Shown: positions 8,418-15,819 of the stretch, piece by piece | Layout of the letters: each line of letters opens with the position of its first letter | How positions within the stretch are numbered: position 1 is the first letter of the stretch | Source: Alcaligenaceae bacterium | Lineage (GTDB): Bacteria > Pseudomonadota > Gammaproteobacteria > Burkholderiales > Burkholderiaceae_B | Assembly (NCBI GenBank): GCA_013416435.1 | Contig: JACCEN010000015.1 | Coordinates: forward strand, 1-64,000 | DNA length: 64,000 nucleotides | Direction of reading: 5' to 3' | The notes under the pieces: generated by a model | What the model was told of the DNA's origin: nothing | The model's input: only the letters and a program-made list of their open reading frames with translations | Database searches by the model: none | Position numbers and translations under genes: made by a program

Positions 8418-10547
8418 TCAGGCGGCCGCGTTGAAGGAAACCACCGCATCCAGGCAGGCGGCGCCTTCGTCGAGCACGACGAAGGGGTTCACGTCGGCGC
8501 CTTCCAGGACATGCGCCCAGTCTTCGGCGAAGGCCGAGAGACCCAAAAGCGCCTGGGTCAGCGCGCCGACGTCCTGGGCCGGCTGGCCTCGCCATCCGAG
8601 CAGCAGTTGCGACGCCTTGACCGAACGTATCAATTGTTCGGCGCGGGCGGGCGAAAGCGGTACCGACGCGAAGGCCACGTCGCGGAACAATTCCACGGCC
8701 ACGCCGCCCAGGCCGAACATCACCATGGGACCAAAGATGGGATCCACGTGGACGCCGAGGATGGTTTCGGTTCCTTTGCGCACCATGGGCGCGATCAGCA
8801 CCCCCTCGATCCGCGGCGCATCCGGCAGAGCCGCGGCCTTGCCCATCAGCCTGCCGAAGGCCTGGCGTACCGCATCGTCGTCCGCCAGGTTCAGGATCAC
8901 GCCGCCGAACTCGGTTTTATGCTGGATGTCCGGCGAGACGATTTTCGCGACCACGGGATAGCCCAGCTTCTGCGCCGCCGCGACGGCCTCGGCTTCGGTC
9001 GCGCAAAGCGTTTCCGGCGGGACCGGCAGGCCGTAATCCGCCAGTAGCCGCTTGGCCTGCATCTCGTTCAACGAGCCGGCGCCCGGGTCGACAGACGTGC
9101 TCGTCCGTTTTGCCTGGCGGTCGGGATCGGGCAGGCCGGGATGCAGCGACGCGCGCCGTCGCTCGATCTCGCACAGCGCACCCACGGCGCGTACCGCACG
9201 GCCCGGATCCGAAAAGATGACCAGGCCCTCGGCCTCCAGCTGTCGGCGCATCTCGTCGTCCGACGGGCCGACCAGCACGAGGAGGCGATCCGGATGCTTC
9301 TTGCGTAATTCAGCAAGATCCGCCAGCAGCGGGACGAAGCGGCGCGGATCGCAGGGAATCTGGGCCAGATAGATGAAATGCGTGGCGCAGTCGGTTTCCC
9401 GGATGACCAGATCCACCAGGTCCGTTATGCCGCGCTTGATGGCGCCGATTTGCGCCGTGGTGTCCAGCGGATTCACGCCCACCAGGAACGGTACGATGTC
9501 GCGTATTCGCGCCTGCAAAGCCGGGGAGATCGTGGGGATGGCGACGCCATAGCGCTCGGCGTCGTCGGCCATCAGGACGCCGATGCCGCCGGAGACCGTG
9601 ATGATGTTGGCGCGATCATTCGACGGCTGCGCAAGCTGGATGCGCACGTAGGCGATATCCAGCATTTCTTCTATGGACTGCGCTCGCCAGGCGCCGCATT
9701 CCCGGCAGACGACGTCGAAGATCTTGTCGTCGCCGGCAATCGCGCCCGTGTGGGTGGCGGCGGCCTGCTGGCCGGTGGCCGAACTGCCCACTTTCATCAG
9801 GATGACGGGCTTGCCGGCCCGGGCCGCCTTCAACAGGGCGCGGCGCAGGCGGTTGCCGTCCCGGCAGCCTTCGATGGCGGCGCAGATGACGCGGGTCTCG
9901 GGGTCGGATGCCAGGAAGTCGATGCATTCCGTGACGTCGATGTCCGCTTCATTTCCCGTGGCCACGATGCGGGCGATGCCCAGGCCGCGCTGGATCGCCT
10001 GGGCGTAGGCGCAGGATCCGAACGCGCCGCTTTGCGTGGCGAAGCTGATGCCGCCGGGCTGCGGCACGAGCGCTTCGAGGGCGGTGGAGAAGGTGGCGAA
10101 ATAACGATTCCGCACACTGACTATGCCCAGGCAGTTGGGTCCGAGCAAGCGCACACCGTGCTGCGCGGCCAGCGCGGTCATTTCTTCCTGGCGCAGGCGG
10201 CCCTCTTCGCTTTCCTCGGCGAAACCGGAGCTCAGCACCTGCACGGCCTTGATGCCTTTGGCGACGCAATCGCGCAGCGCATCGAGGGCGGCCGAGGCAG
10301 GGACGATGATCAGTGCCTGGTCGACTTCGCCCGGAATGTCAGCCAGTGTCGGGTAGGCTTTCAGCCCTTGCACGGTCTCCGAGCGCTTGTTGATGGGATA
10401 GATCTGGCCGGCAAAGCCGGCCTCACGCAGGAAACGGATGGGCCTGCCGCCCAGCTTGGAAGGGTCGGACGATGCGCCGATGATGGCGACGGACCGCGGA
10501 TTGAAGAACGGGTCCAGGGCGTGGGCCCCTATTGCTGCTTGAGTCAT
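8418..10547 (-). CDS. Acyl-CoA synthetase, NDP(ADP)-forming type
   Basis: The 709-aa protein has the layout of ADP-forming acetyl/acyl-CoA synthetases. An N-terminal CoA-binding Rossmann domain (RSVAIIGASSDPSKLGG, from about residue 18) is followed by succinyl-CoA-ligase-like domains with LLGPNCLG (134-141). The phosphohistidine motif is ATHTGAIAG (His266). A C-terminal ATP-grasp domain follows (VAKIVSPDIQHKTEFGGV). It should activate an organic acid to its CoA ester, or run the reverse, conserving ATP. Its ATG overlaps the stop of the upstream acyl-CoA dehydrogenase by four bases, which implies translational coupling. A far longer upstream frame is a shadow. The substrate is unknown. Confidence 0.88.
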   Translation of the reverse strand: MTQAAIGAHALDPFFNPRSVAIIGASSDPSKLGGRPIRFLREAGFAGQIYPINKRSETVQGLKAYPTLADIPGEVDQALIIVPASAALDALRDCVAKGIKAVQVLSSGFAEESEEGRLRQEEMTALAAQHGVRLLGPNCLGIVSVRNRYFATFSTALEALVPQPGGISFATQSGAFGSCAYAQAIQRGLGIARIVATGNEADIDVTECIDFLASDPETRVICAAIEGCRDGNRLRRALLKAARAGKPVILMKVGSSATGQQAAATHTGAIAGDDKIFDVVCRECGAWRAQSIEEMLDIAYVRIQLAQPSNDRANIITVSGGIGVLMADDAERYGVAIPTISPALQARIRDIVPFLVGVNPLDTTAQIGAIKRGITDLVDLVIRETDCATHFIYLAQIPCDPRRFVPLLADLAELRKKHPDRLLVLVGPSDDEMRRQLEAEGLVIFSDPGRAVRAVGALCEIERRRASLHPGLPDPDRQAKRTSTSVDPGAGSLNEMQAKRLLADYGLPVPPETLCATEAEAVAAAQKLGYPVVAKIVSPDIQHKTEFGGVILNLADDDAVRQAFGRLMGKAAALPDAPRIEGVLIAPMVRKGTETILGVHVDPIFGPMVMFGLGGVAVELFRDVAFASVPLSPARAEQLIRSVKASQLLLGWRGQPAQDVGALTQALLGLSAFAEDWAHVLEGADVNPFVVLDEGAACLDAVVSFNAAA

Positions 10548-11635
10548 TGGCCGCTTGCTCCTTGGAATTCGCCCAGCGCCTTGATGTGGCTGTAGGCATC
10601 GCCGTAGCGGAAGGCCAGCGCGATCAGGCGCGTGGCCATGCGGGCCGCCAGGGTTTCCTGCGTCATGCCCATGCCGCCGTGCAGCTGGATGGCCGCCTGT
10701 GCGAATTCTATCGCCTGTTCTCGTACGTAAAGGCCGAGCAGATCGAAGGCCGCCGCGCTTTCCGATGGATGCTTCGCGCCGTCCAGCGAACGCAGGGACG
10801 ACATCAACAGGCATTTGCAGCTCTCGAAAATCACGTACAGCTTCGCGGCATCGTGGCGCAGCACCTGGAATTGAGCCAGCGCCTGTCCGAACTGTTTCCG
10901 TTCCTGCAGATACCGCAATGTCTCGGCGAGCGCATAGTTCATCGTGCAGACGATGTCGGCGCCTATCGCGGCTTGCGCGATCCGCCAGCCTGCGGATTGC
11001 ATGGCCGTGGCGGCATCGCCACGGGCCAGGATATTGGCGTCGGCCAGCGGGAGTCCGTTCAGGTCCACGGACTGTACGGGGCGGCCCTCGACCGTGGCGT
11101 AGGATGCCGCGCGCCCGGCCAGTTGCGCGGCGTCGGCCTGGATCACCAGTGCCGCGCCCGAACCGGCGTCGACGGCGTTGAACAGGATGTGGCTGCACTC
11201 GGCCGTCAGTTCGACGGACTCGAGATTGCCCGCCAGCGTCCAGCCGCCTGTTCCGGAGGACAGGACGGGGAGCGCCCGGCTCTCGCGATGCGTCAGGGGG
11301 CCGGCGAATTCGGCGCAGGCTTCACCGGCGGCGATTTGAGCCCGAAGCCCTTCGACGGCGGCACCGGCCGGCGCCGCGCCCAGCATGGCGGGCACGATGC
11401 CGCAGCGCGTCAGGATGGGGAGGTTGACGGCACGCGCCGCCATGCCTTCGATAAGCGACCCGAGGTCGTTGAAGCGGCCGCCATAGCCGCCGTCCGCCTC
11501 AGGGATCAGGGTCGCGCTCCAGCCCATCTCCTGGATGATTGAAGGGGCGGGCGTTGCCGTGTCGGCATCCTTGGCGTAGCGCTGCGCGCCATCGAACAGG
11601 ACGCCAGGAAATACAACTGCTGGTTCAAAAGCCAT
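10544..11635 (-). CDS. Acyl-CoA dehydrogenase family protein (short form)
   Basis: The 363-aa protein shows the flavin acyl-CoA dehydrogenase fold in its C-terminal half: [20 protein letters not shown] and AIQLHGGMGMTQE are standard family blocks. The N-terminal half is divergent and the usual GSD substrate loop is not obvious. In many operons a divergent dehydrogenase of this type pairs with a more canonical one, as in heteromeric steroid-acid and pimeloyl-CoA dehydrogenases. Here it lies three bases from the second dehydrogenase, so a heteromer is plausible but unproven. Confidence 0.83.
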   Translation of the reverse strand: MAFEPAVVFPGVLFDGAQRYAKDADTATPAPSIIQEMGWSATLIPEADGGYGGRFNDLGSLIEGMAARAVNLPILTRCGIVPAMLGAAPAGAAVEGLRAQIAAGEACAEFAGPLTHRESRALPVLSSGTGGWTLAGNLESVELTAECSHILFNAVDAGSGAALVIQADAAQLAGRAASYATVEGRPVQSVDLNGLPLADANILARGDAATAMQSAGWRIAQAAIGADIVCTMNYALAETLRYLQERKQFGQALAQFQVLRHDAAKLYVIFESCKCLLMSSLRSLDGAKHPSESAAAFDLLGLYVREQAIEFAQAAIQLHGGMGMTQETLAARMATRLIALAFRYGDAYSHIKALGEFQGASGQ

Positions 11636-11638
11636 GGA

Positions 11639-12853
11639 TCATGCTCCTAACAATTCACGCGCGACGACATTGCGCTGAACTTCGGTCGTGCCGCCTGCGA
11701 TGGTCTTCGAGCGGGTGAACAGATAGTTCTGCAGCCAGAGTCCGGATTCGGTCTGATCGCCCTGGCCGGTCAGGAAGCGCTGCGTGGCGGTCGGCCCGGT
11801 GATCCTGAGGGCCACTTCGGTCAGCGACTGGGCGGCCAGGCTGCACATGAGCTTCAGGGCGGAAGGCTTGGCGCCCAAGGGCCGCTTTTGCATCATGTCG
11901 TCGATGGCGGAAGCCAGCATTTCACGTGCGCCCTTGATCTGCGCGGCCAGCATGAGCATGCGCTGGTCCAGCGCCGCATAGTCGTGATTGTGGGCGTTTT
12001 CCTGCTTGCTGTTCCAGAGCAGATGCGCGATGCGGCGCCATTGGCGCACCAGCTGCGCGACGGCGGCCGGCGGCAGGCGCTCGCGTTCCAGCAGGTATTT
12101 GGCGCAGTTCCAGCCTTTTCCTTCGTCGCCCACCAGGCGGTCGACCGGCACCCGGACGTTTTCGAAGAAGACTTCGTTGACGTGATGCCAGCCGTCTATC
12201 GTCTCGATGGGCCGCACGGTGATCCCCGGCGTATCCATGTCGACGAGCAGCAATGAAATGCCTTCCTGCTTCTTGCCTTCGCGCGAAGTGCGCACCAGCA
12301 GGTAGATGATGTTGGCCTCGTGGCCATGCGATGTCCAGATCTTCTGGCCATTGACGACGTAGTGGTCGCCATCCCGCTCCGCGCGGGTTTGCAGCGAGGC
12401 CAGGTCAGAGCCCGAATTCGGCTCGGAATAGCCCTGGCACCACCAGTCCGAGGTATCGATGATGCGAGGCAGGTACTTTGCCTTTTGCTCCGGCGTGCCG
12501 AAATGCATGATGACCGGGCCGATATGGCCCAGGCCGTGGTGGTAAAGCGGCGGGCAATCGAAGTCGGCGATGGCCTCTTCGAAGATCATGCGTTGCCGCA
12601 AGTCCCATCCGGTGCCGCCGTGTTCCTTGGGCCAGCTGGGCGCCGCCCAGCCCTGCTTGTGCAGGATCTGCTGCCAGCGGCTGTACACGGGGCGCGTGAT
12701 CTTTTCGCCGTTCCTGACTTTCTCGCGGATATCGTCCGGGCAGTTTTGCTCGGCGAACTGGCGGACCTCGTTCTGGAACTCCAGGTATTTCCCCGTCTCG
12801 TTATTGCCGCTGCTGGGCAGCGACAGGAAGCGCTCGTTCAATGCGTGCTTCAT
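11639..12853 (-). CDS. Acyl-CoA dehydrogenase
   Basis: The 404-aa protein is a canonical acyl-CoA dehydrogenase: GYSEPNSGSDLASLQT is the FAD/substrate loop, KIWTSHGHEANIIYLLVRT follows, and AGGTTEVQRNVVARELLG is the C-terminal block. PLYHHGLGHIGPVIMHFG resembles the PimC/FadE-type large-subunit group. ATG 12853 is chosen; a TTG two codons earlier overlaps the stop of the enoyl-CoA hydratase. It is second in a run of four enzymes with gaps of 2-3 bases. The product would be the enoyl-CoA used by the neighbouring hydratase. Confidence 0.88.
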   Translation of the reverse strand: MKHALNERFLSLPSSGNNETGKYLEFQNEVRQFAEQNCPDDIREKVRNGEKITRPVYSRWQQILHKQGWAAPSWPKEHGGTGWDLRQRMIFEEAIADFDCPPLYHHGLGHIGPVIMHFGTPEQKAKYLPRIIDTSDWWCQGYSEPNSGSDLASLQTRAERDGDHYVVNGQKIWTSHGHEANIIYLLVRTSREGKKQEGISLLLVDMDTPGITVRPIETIDGWHHVNEVFFENVRVPVDRLVGDEGKGWNCAKYLLERERLPPAAVAQLVRQWRRIAHLLWNSKQENAHNHDYAALDQRMLMLAAQIKGAREMLASAIDDMMQKRPLGAKPSALKLMCSLAAQSLTEVALRITGPTATQRFLTGQGDQTESGLWLQNYLFTRSKTIAGGTTEVQRNVVARELLGA

Positions 12854-12855
12854 GC

Positions 12856-13647
12856 TCAACGCCCCTTGTACTGGGGCCGGCGCTTTTCCAGAAACGCCCG
12901 CTGGGCCTCCTGGGCGTCTTCCGTATTGGAGAGAGCAACCGTGATGTTCTGTTCATAGCGGTAGCCTTCGCGCTGCGGCATCGACAGCGTGACCTGGGCC
13001 GCCTGCTTCGCATACTGCAGGGCCAGGGGAGCCTTGCCGGCGATCTCGCGGGCCAGTTCCAGCGCATAGGGCATCAGTTCGTCGGGCGGCAGGCTGGCTT
13101 CGATCAGGCCGACGCGATAGAGTTCGTCGGCGGAAACCTTCATGCCCGTGTAGAACATGCGGCGGGCGCGCGACTTGCCGAACACGCGTTGCAGCAACGC
13201 GGTGCCGCCGGCCAGGCCGACATTGATCTCGGGCATGGAGACATAGGCGTTGTTCGAGCAGATCCAGATGTCGCAAGCGGCCATCAGGCCGAAGCCTGCG
13301 CCGATCGCCGGGCCGTTGACGGCGGCGATCACCGGCTTGCTGCAGTCGGCGATGGATAGCGAGGCTTCGCGGACCAGGCGATTGTGGTTCCAGTAGGCGC
13401 CCGGACCGCGCTTCTTGATGGCGGGGCGCTCCGAGATGTCGGCCCCGGCCGAAAAGACATTGCCGCGCGCGGTGAGGACCACGCATCGCACCTCATCGTC
13501 GTCGTTGAAGGCGTCGAACGCGCCGATCAGCTCGGCACGCAGCTCGGCGTTCTGGGCATTGACGGGCGGGCGATTCAGGTAAACGATGGCAACGCCATCT
13601 TGCTGCTCGACTTCTATGTGTTTGAAATTCATCACTTCTGCTTCCAT
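12856..13647 (-). CDS. Enoyl-CoA hydratase/isomerase family protein
   Basis: The 263-aa crotonase-fold protein shows the oxyanion-hole segments FSAGADISE and NGPAIGAGFGLMAACD, and PEINVGLAGGTALLQRVFG, which holds the catalytic-glutamate region. It ends with the EAQRAFLEKRRPQYKG tail common in the family. It should hydrate or isomerise the enoyl-CoA made by the dehydrogenases downstream. An internal ATG five codons in (13632) has a better-placed purine-rich leader and may be the true start. It lies six bases after the first Bug receptor gene. Confidence 0.87.
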   Translation of the reverse strand: MEAEVMNFKHIEVEQQDGVAIVYLNRPPVNAQNAELRAELIGAFDAFNDDDEVRCVVLTARGNVFSAGADISERPAIKKRGPGAYWNHNRLVREASLSIADCSKPVIAAVNGPAIGAGFGLMAACDIWICSNNAYVSMPEINVGLAGGTALLQRVFGKSRARRMFYTGMKVSADELYRVGLIEASLPPDELMPYALELAREIAGKAPLALQYAKQAAQVTLSMPQREGYRYEQNITVALSNTEDAQEAQRAFLEKRRPQYKGR

Positions 13648-13653
13648 GACGGA

Positions 13654-14622
13654 CTATTGGACGACCAGTTGCACGCCGGCATCGACCAGCCCCTGCAACC
13701 GCTTTGATTCATATGCCAGGAAATCTCCGAATTCCTTGGGCGTTCCCCCCGACACGAACAGGCCGGCCTTGTCGAGGACGCTGCGCACTTGCGGGTCCTT
13801 GATCGCCTGGTTGAGGCCTTCGTTGAGCTTCTTCAGAACCGGTTCAGGCGTGCCCTTGGGCGCCAGGAAGCCGAACCAGCTGCCAAAGACCAGGTCGATG
13901 CCCTGCTCTTTGAAGGTGGGGACTTCCGGCGCTGCGGGGTGCCGGGTGTCATGGGCAATGCCCAGCGCGCGCAGGCGGCCGGCCCGCACGCTGCTGATGG
14001 AGCTGGGGCCATCGAAGATGCCGTCCACCAGTCCGCCGTACAGATCGTTCATGGCCGGCGCCGTGCCCTTGTATGGGACATGAGTGATGGTCACGCCGAC
14101 TTCCTTGGCCCACAGCTCGGCCGCGATATGGGGGCTGGATGCATTGCCGGAGGAGGCGAAGCTCAGGTTGCCGGGAGATTTCTTGCCCTTGGCGATGACA
14201 TCATCCAGCGTTTTCAAGTCGCTTTCGCTGTTCACGACCAGCATGCTTCGGCTGTTGCCCAGCAGCATGATGGGTTCGAAGGCCGCGGGATCGTAGTTCA
14301 GGTCCTTGCGCAATACCGGATTGGACGTGAAGGCATAGCTGGTGAGCAGGATGGTGTAGCCATCGGGCTTGGCGCGGCTGACGTGCTGGGTGCCGATCAT
14401 GGTGCCGGCGCCGCCCTTGTTGTCGACAATGACTTGGGTATTCCAGTGGCGGCCGAGATAATCGCCGATGGAGCGTGCGTACAGGTCGGTTACGCCGCCA
14501 TGCGCGTACGGGACGATGAGCGTGATGGGGCGATCGGGATAGTTTTCCGCATGGGCGGACACGGCGCAGGCCAGGCCGAGCACGGCGCCAGCGAGTCTCA
14601 GTTTGGTAAGGATTTTGTTCAT
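13654..14622 (-). CDS. Bug/TctC-family tripartite tricarboxylate receptor protein
   Basis: The 322-aa precursor has a Sec signal (cleavage near SAHA/EN) and the Bug-family pattern: YPDRPITLIVPYAHGG, then DNKGGAGTMIG, then HVPYKGTAPAMNDL. These periplasmic receptors bind carboxylic acids or related small molecules. No tctA/tctB membrane genes lie here, which is common for Bug genes in this family of bacteria. ATG 14622 is preferred over an ATG four codons upstream because GAGA lies at Shine-Dalgarno distance. It probably captures the substrate degraded by the operon. Confidence 0.88.
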   Translation of the reverse strand: MNKILTKLRLAGAVLGLACAVSAHAENYPDRPITLIVPYAHGGVTDLYARSIGDYLGRHWNTQVIVDNKGGAGTMIGTQHVSRAKPDGYTILLTSYAFTSNPVLRKDLNYDPAAFEPIMLLGNSRSMLVVNSESDLKTLDDVIAKGKKSPGNLSFASSGNASSPHIAAELWAKEVGVTITHVPYKGTAPAMNDLYGGLVDGIFDGPSSISSVRAGRLRALGIAHDTRHPAAPEVPTFKEQGIDLVFGSWFGFLAPKGTPEPVLKKLNEGLNQAIKDPQVRSVLDKAGLFVSGGTPKEFGDFLAYESKRLQGLVDAGVQLVVQ

Positions 14623-14659
14623 GGGATTTCTCATTGCTTGAATATATGTTTCGATTCAA

Positions 14660-15646
14660 TTAATTGGTGCTGGCCACGCCGATGCCGGCGCTGTCTATCA
14701 CTTCTTTCCAGCGTTTTTGTTCGCTGCGTACCAATGCTTCCATTTCTTCCGGCGTGTTGCCGGCAAGCTTCGATCCGGTCGAGGCGAAGGTCGCGCGCAG
14801 GGTCGGATCCGAGGCGACGGCAATGATGACTTCGCTGAGCTTCCTGATGATGGGCTCGGGCGTATTGCCGGGCGCACTGATGTAATTCACCGGCGATGCT
14901 TCGAACCCGTCCAGCGTTCTGGCGATGGGCGGGACATCGGGGATGATGGGGTTGGGTTCCAGCGTCGAGACGCCCAGCGCCCGCACGGCGCCCGACTGGA
15001 TGTGCGACTGGTACACGCTCAGCGTATCGATGGAAATCTCGATGCGGCCGCCGATGACGTCCGCCGCCGCGAGCGCCGAACCGCGGTATGGCACGTGGAC
15101 GATGTCGATGCCGGCCATCTTCTTGAACAGTTCACCCGCCAGGTGGCTGGTGGAGCCGATGCCGGAGCTGGCGAAGTTCACTTTGCCGGGATTTTTCTTG
15201 GCGTAGTCGATGAGTTCCTGCACCGATTGAGCGGGAAAGTCTTTATTGACGACGAGCACATTGGTGCCGGCGGTGAGCTGGCTGACGGCCCGCAAATCCT
15301 TGAAGGCATCGTACGGCAGGTTCTCGATAAGGTAGGGCGCGGTCATCTGCTGGCCGGGAGTGGTGTACAGCAGGGTGTAGCCGTCCGGTGCCGCCTTGGC
15401 GACCTTGTTTGCCCCCATGGACCCGCCCGCGCCAGGCACGTTATCGATGATGATGGACTGCTTCAGGGCATCGGACAAGGGCTGGGCGAAGCGCCGGGCA
15501 CTGTAGTCGGCGCCGCCGCCGGGCGCGAAAGGCACGACCAGGCGGATGGGTTTATCGGGATAAGTGGTGTCGGCAACGGCGGAGGACGGTGCAAGGGCGC
15601 TCACCGAAGAGGCGAGCGCCACGACGGCGTACAAGAGAGATTTCAT
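14660..15646 (-). CDS. Bug/TctC-family tripartite tricarboxylate receptor protein
   Basis: This second Bug receptor in the operon has 328 aa and a signal peptide ending near AVADTT. Family motifs are YPDKPIRLVVPFAPGGGADY, DNVPGAGGSMGANKVA and HVPYRGSALAAADVIGG. It is the promoter-proximal gene, with a strong Shine-Dalgarno (GGAAGGAGACAA) before its ATG. The 46-bp palindrome begins 32 bases upstream of the start. The two receptors are clearly different in sequence, so they may have different ligands or affinities. Confidence 0.88.
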   Translation of the reverse strand: MKSLLYAVVALASSVSALAPSSAVADTTYPDKPIRLVVPFAPGGGADYSARRFAQPLSDALKQSIIIDNVPGAGGSMGANKVAKAAPDGYTLLYTTPGQQMTAPYLIENLPYDAFKDLRAVSQLTAGTNVLVVNKDFPAQSVQELIDYAKKNPGKVNFASSGIGSTSHLAGELFKKMAGIDIVHVPYRGSALAAADVIGGRIEISIDTLSVYQSHIQSGAVRALGVSTLEPNPIIPDVPPIARTLDGFEASPVNYISAPGNTPEPIIRKLSEVIIAVASDPTLRATFASTGSKLAGNTPEEMEALVRSEQKRWKEVIDSAGIGVASTN

Positions 15647-15677
15647 TTGTCTCCTTCCTGGCTTGGAATGGGGCGGG

Positions 15678-15723
15678 TAGAATTTCTGAACTTACCGAAC
15701 GATCGGTAAGTTCAGAAATTCTA
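15678..15723. promoter_or_regulatory. 46-bp perfect palindrome, probable TetR operator
   Basis: Two perfect 21-bp arms (15678-15698 and 15703-15723) flank the four bases ACGA. The core TTACCGAACGATCGGTAA has the form of known TetR-family operators. It lies 32-77 bases upstream of the first gene of the acyl-CoA operon, where a repressor would block transcription. No second copy was seen at the TetR gene itself. The outer AT-rich arms include a TAGAAT that could be a -10 element. Confidence 0.8.
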
Positions 15724-15765
15724 CTGCGGTGCGAGGCTGGGCTAATACTAGGGAAAACACTTAGA

Positions 15766-15815
15766 GGGGTCAGACCAGCACTTAGGGGGTCAGACCCCAT
15801 GCGGGGTCTGACCCC
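15766..15815. repeat. GGGGTCAGACCCC palindrome plus half copy
   Basis: A half copy (15766-15776) precedes a full palindrome at 15786-15815, four bases before the topB stop codon. The cluster lies between the operator region and topB. Confidence 0.92.
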
Positions 15816-15819
15816 AAGA

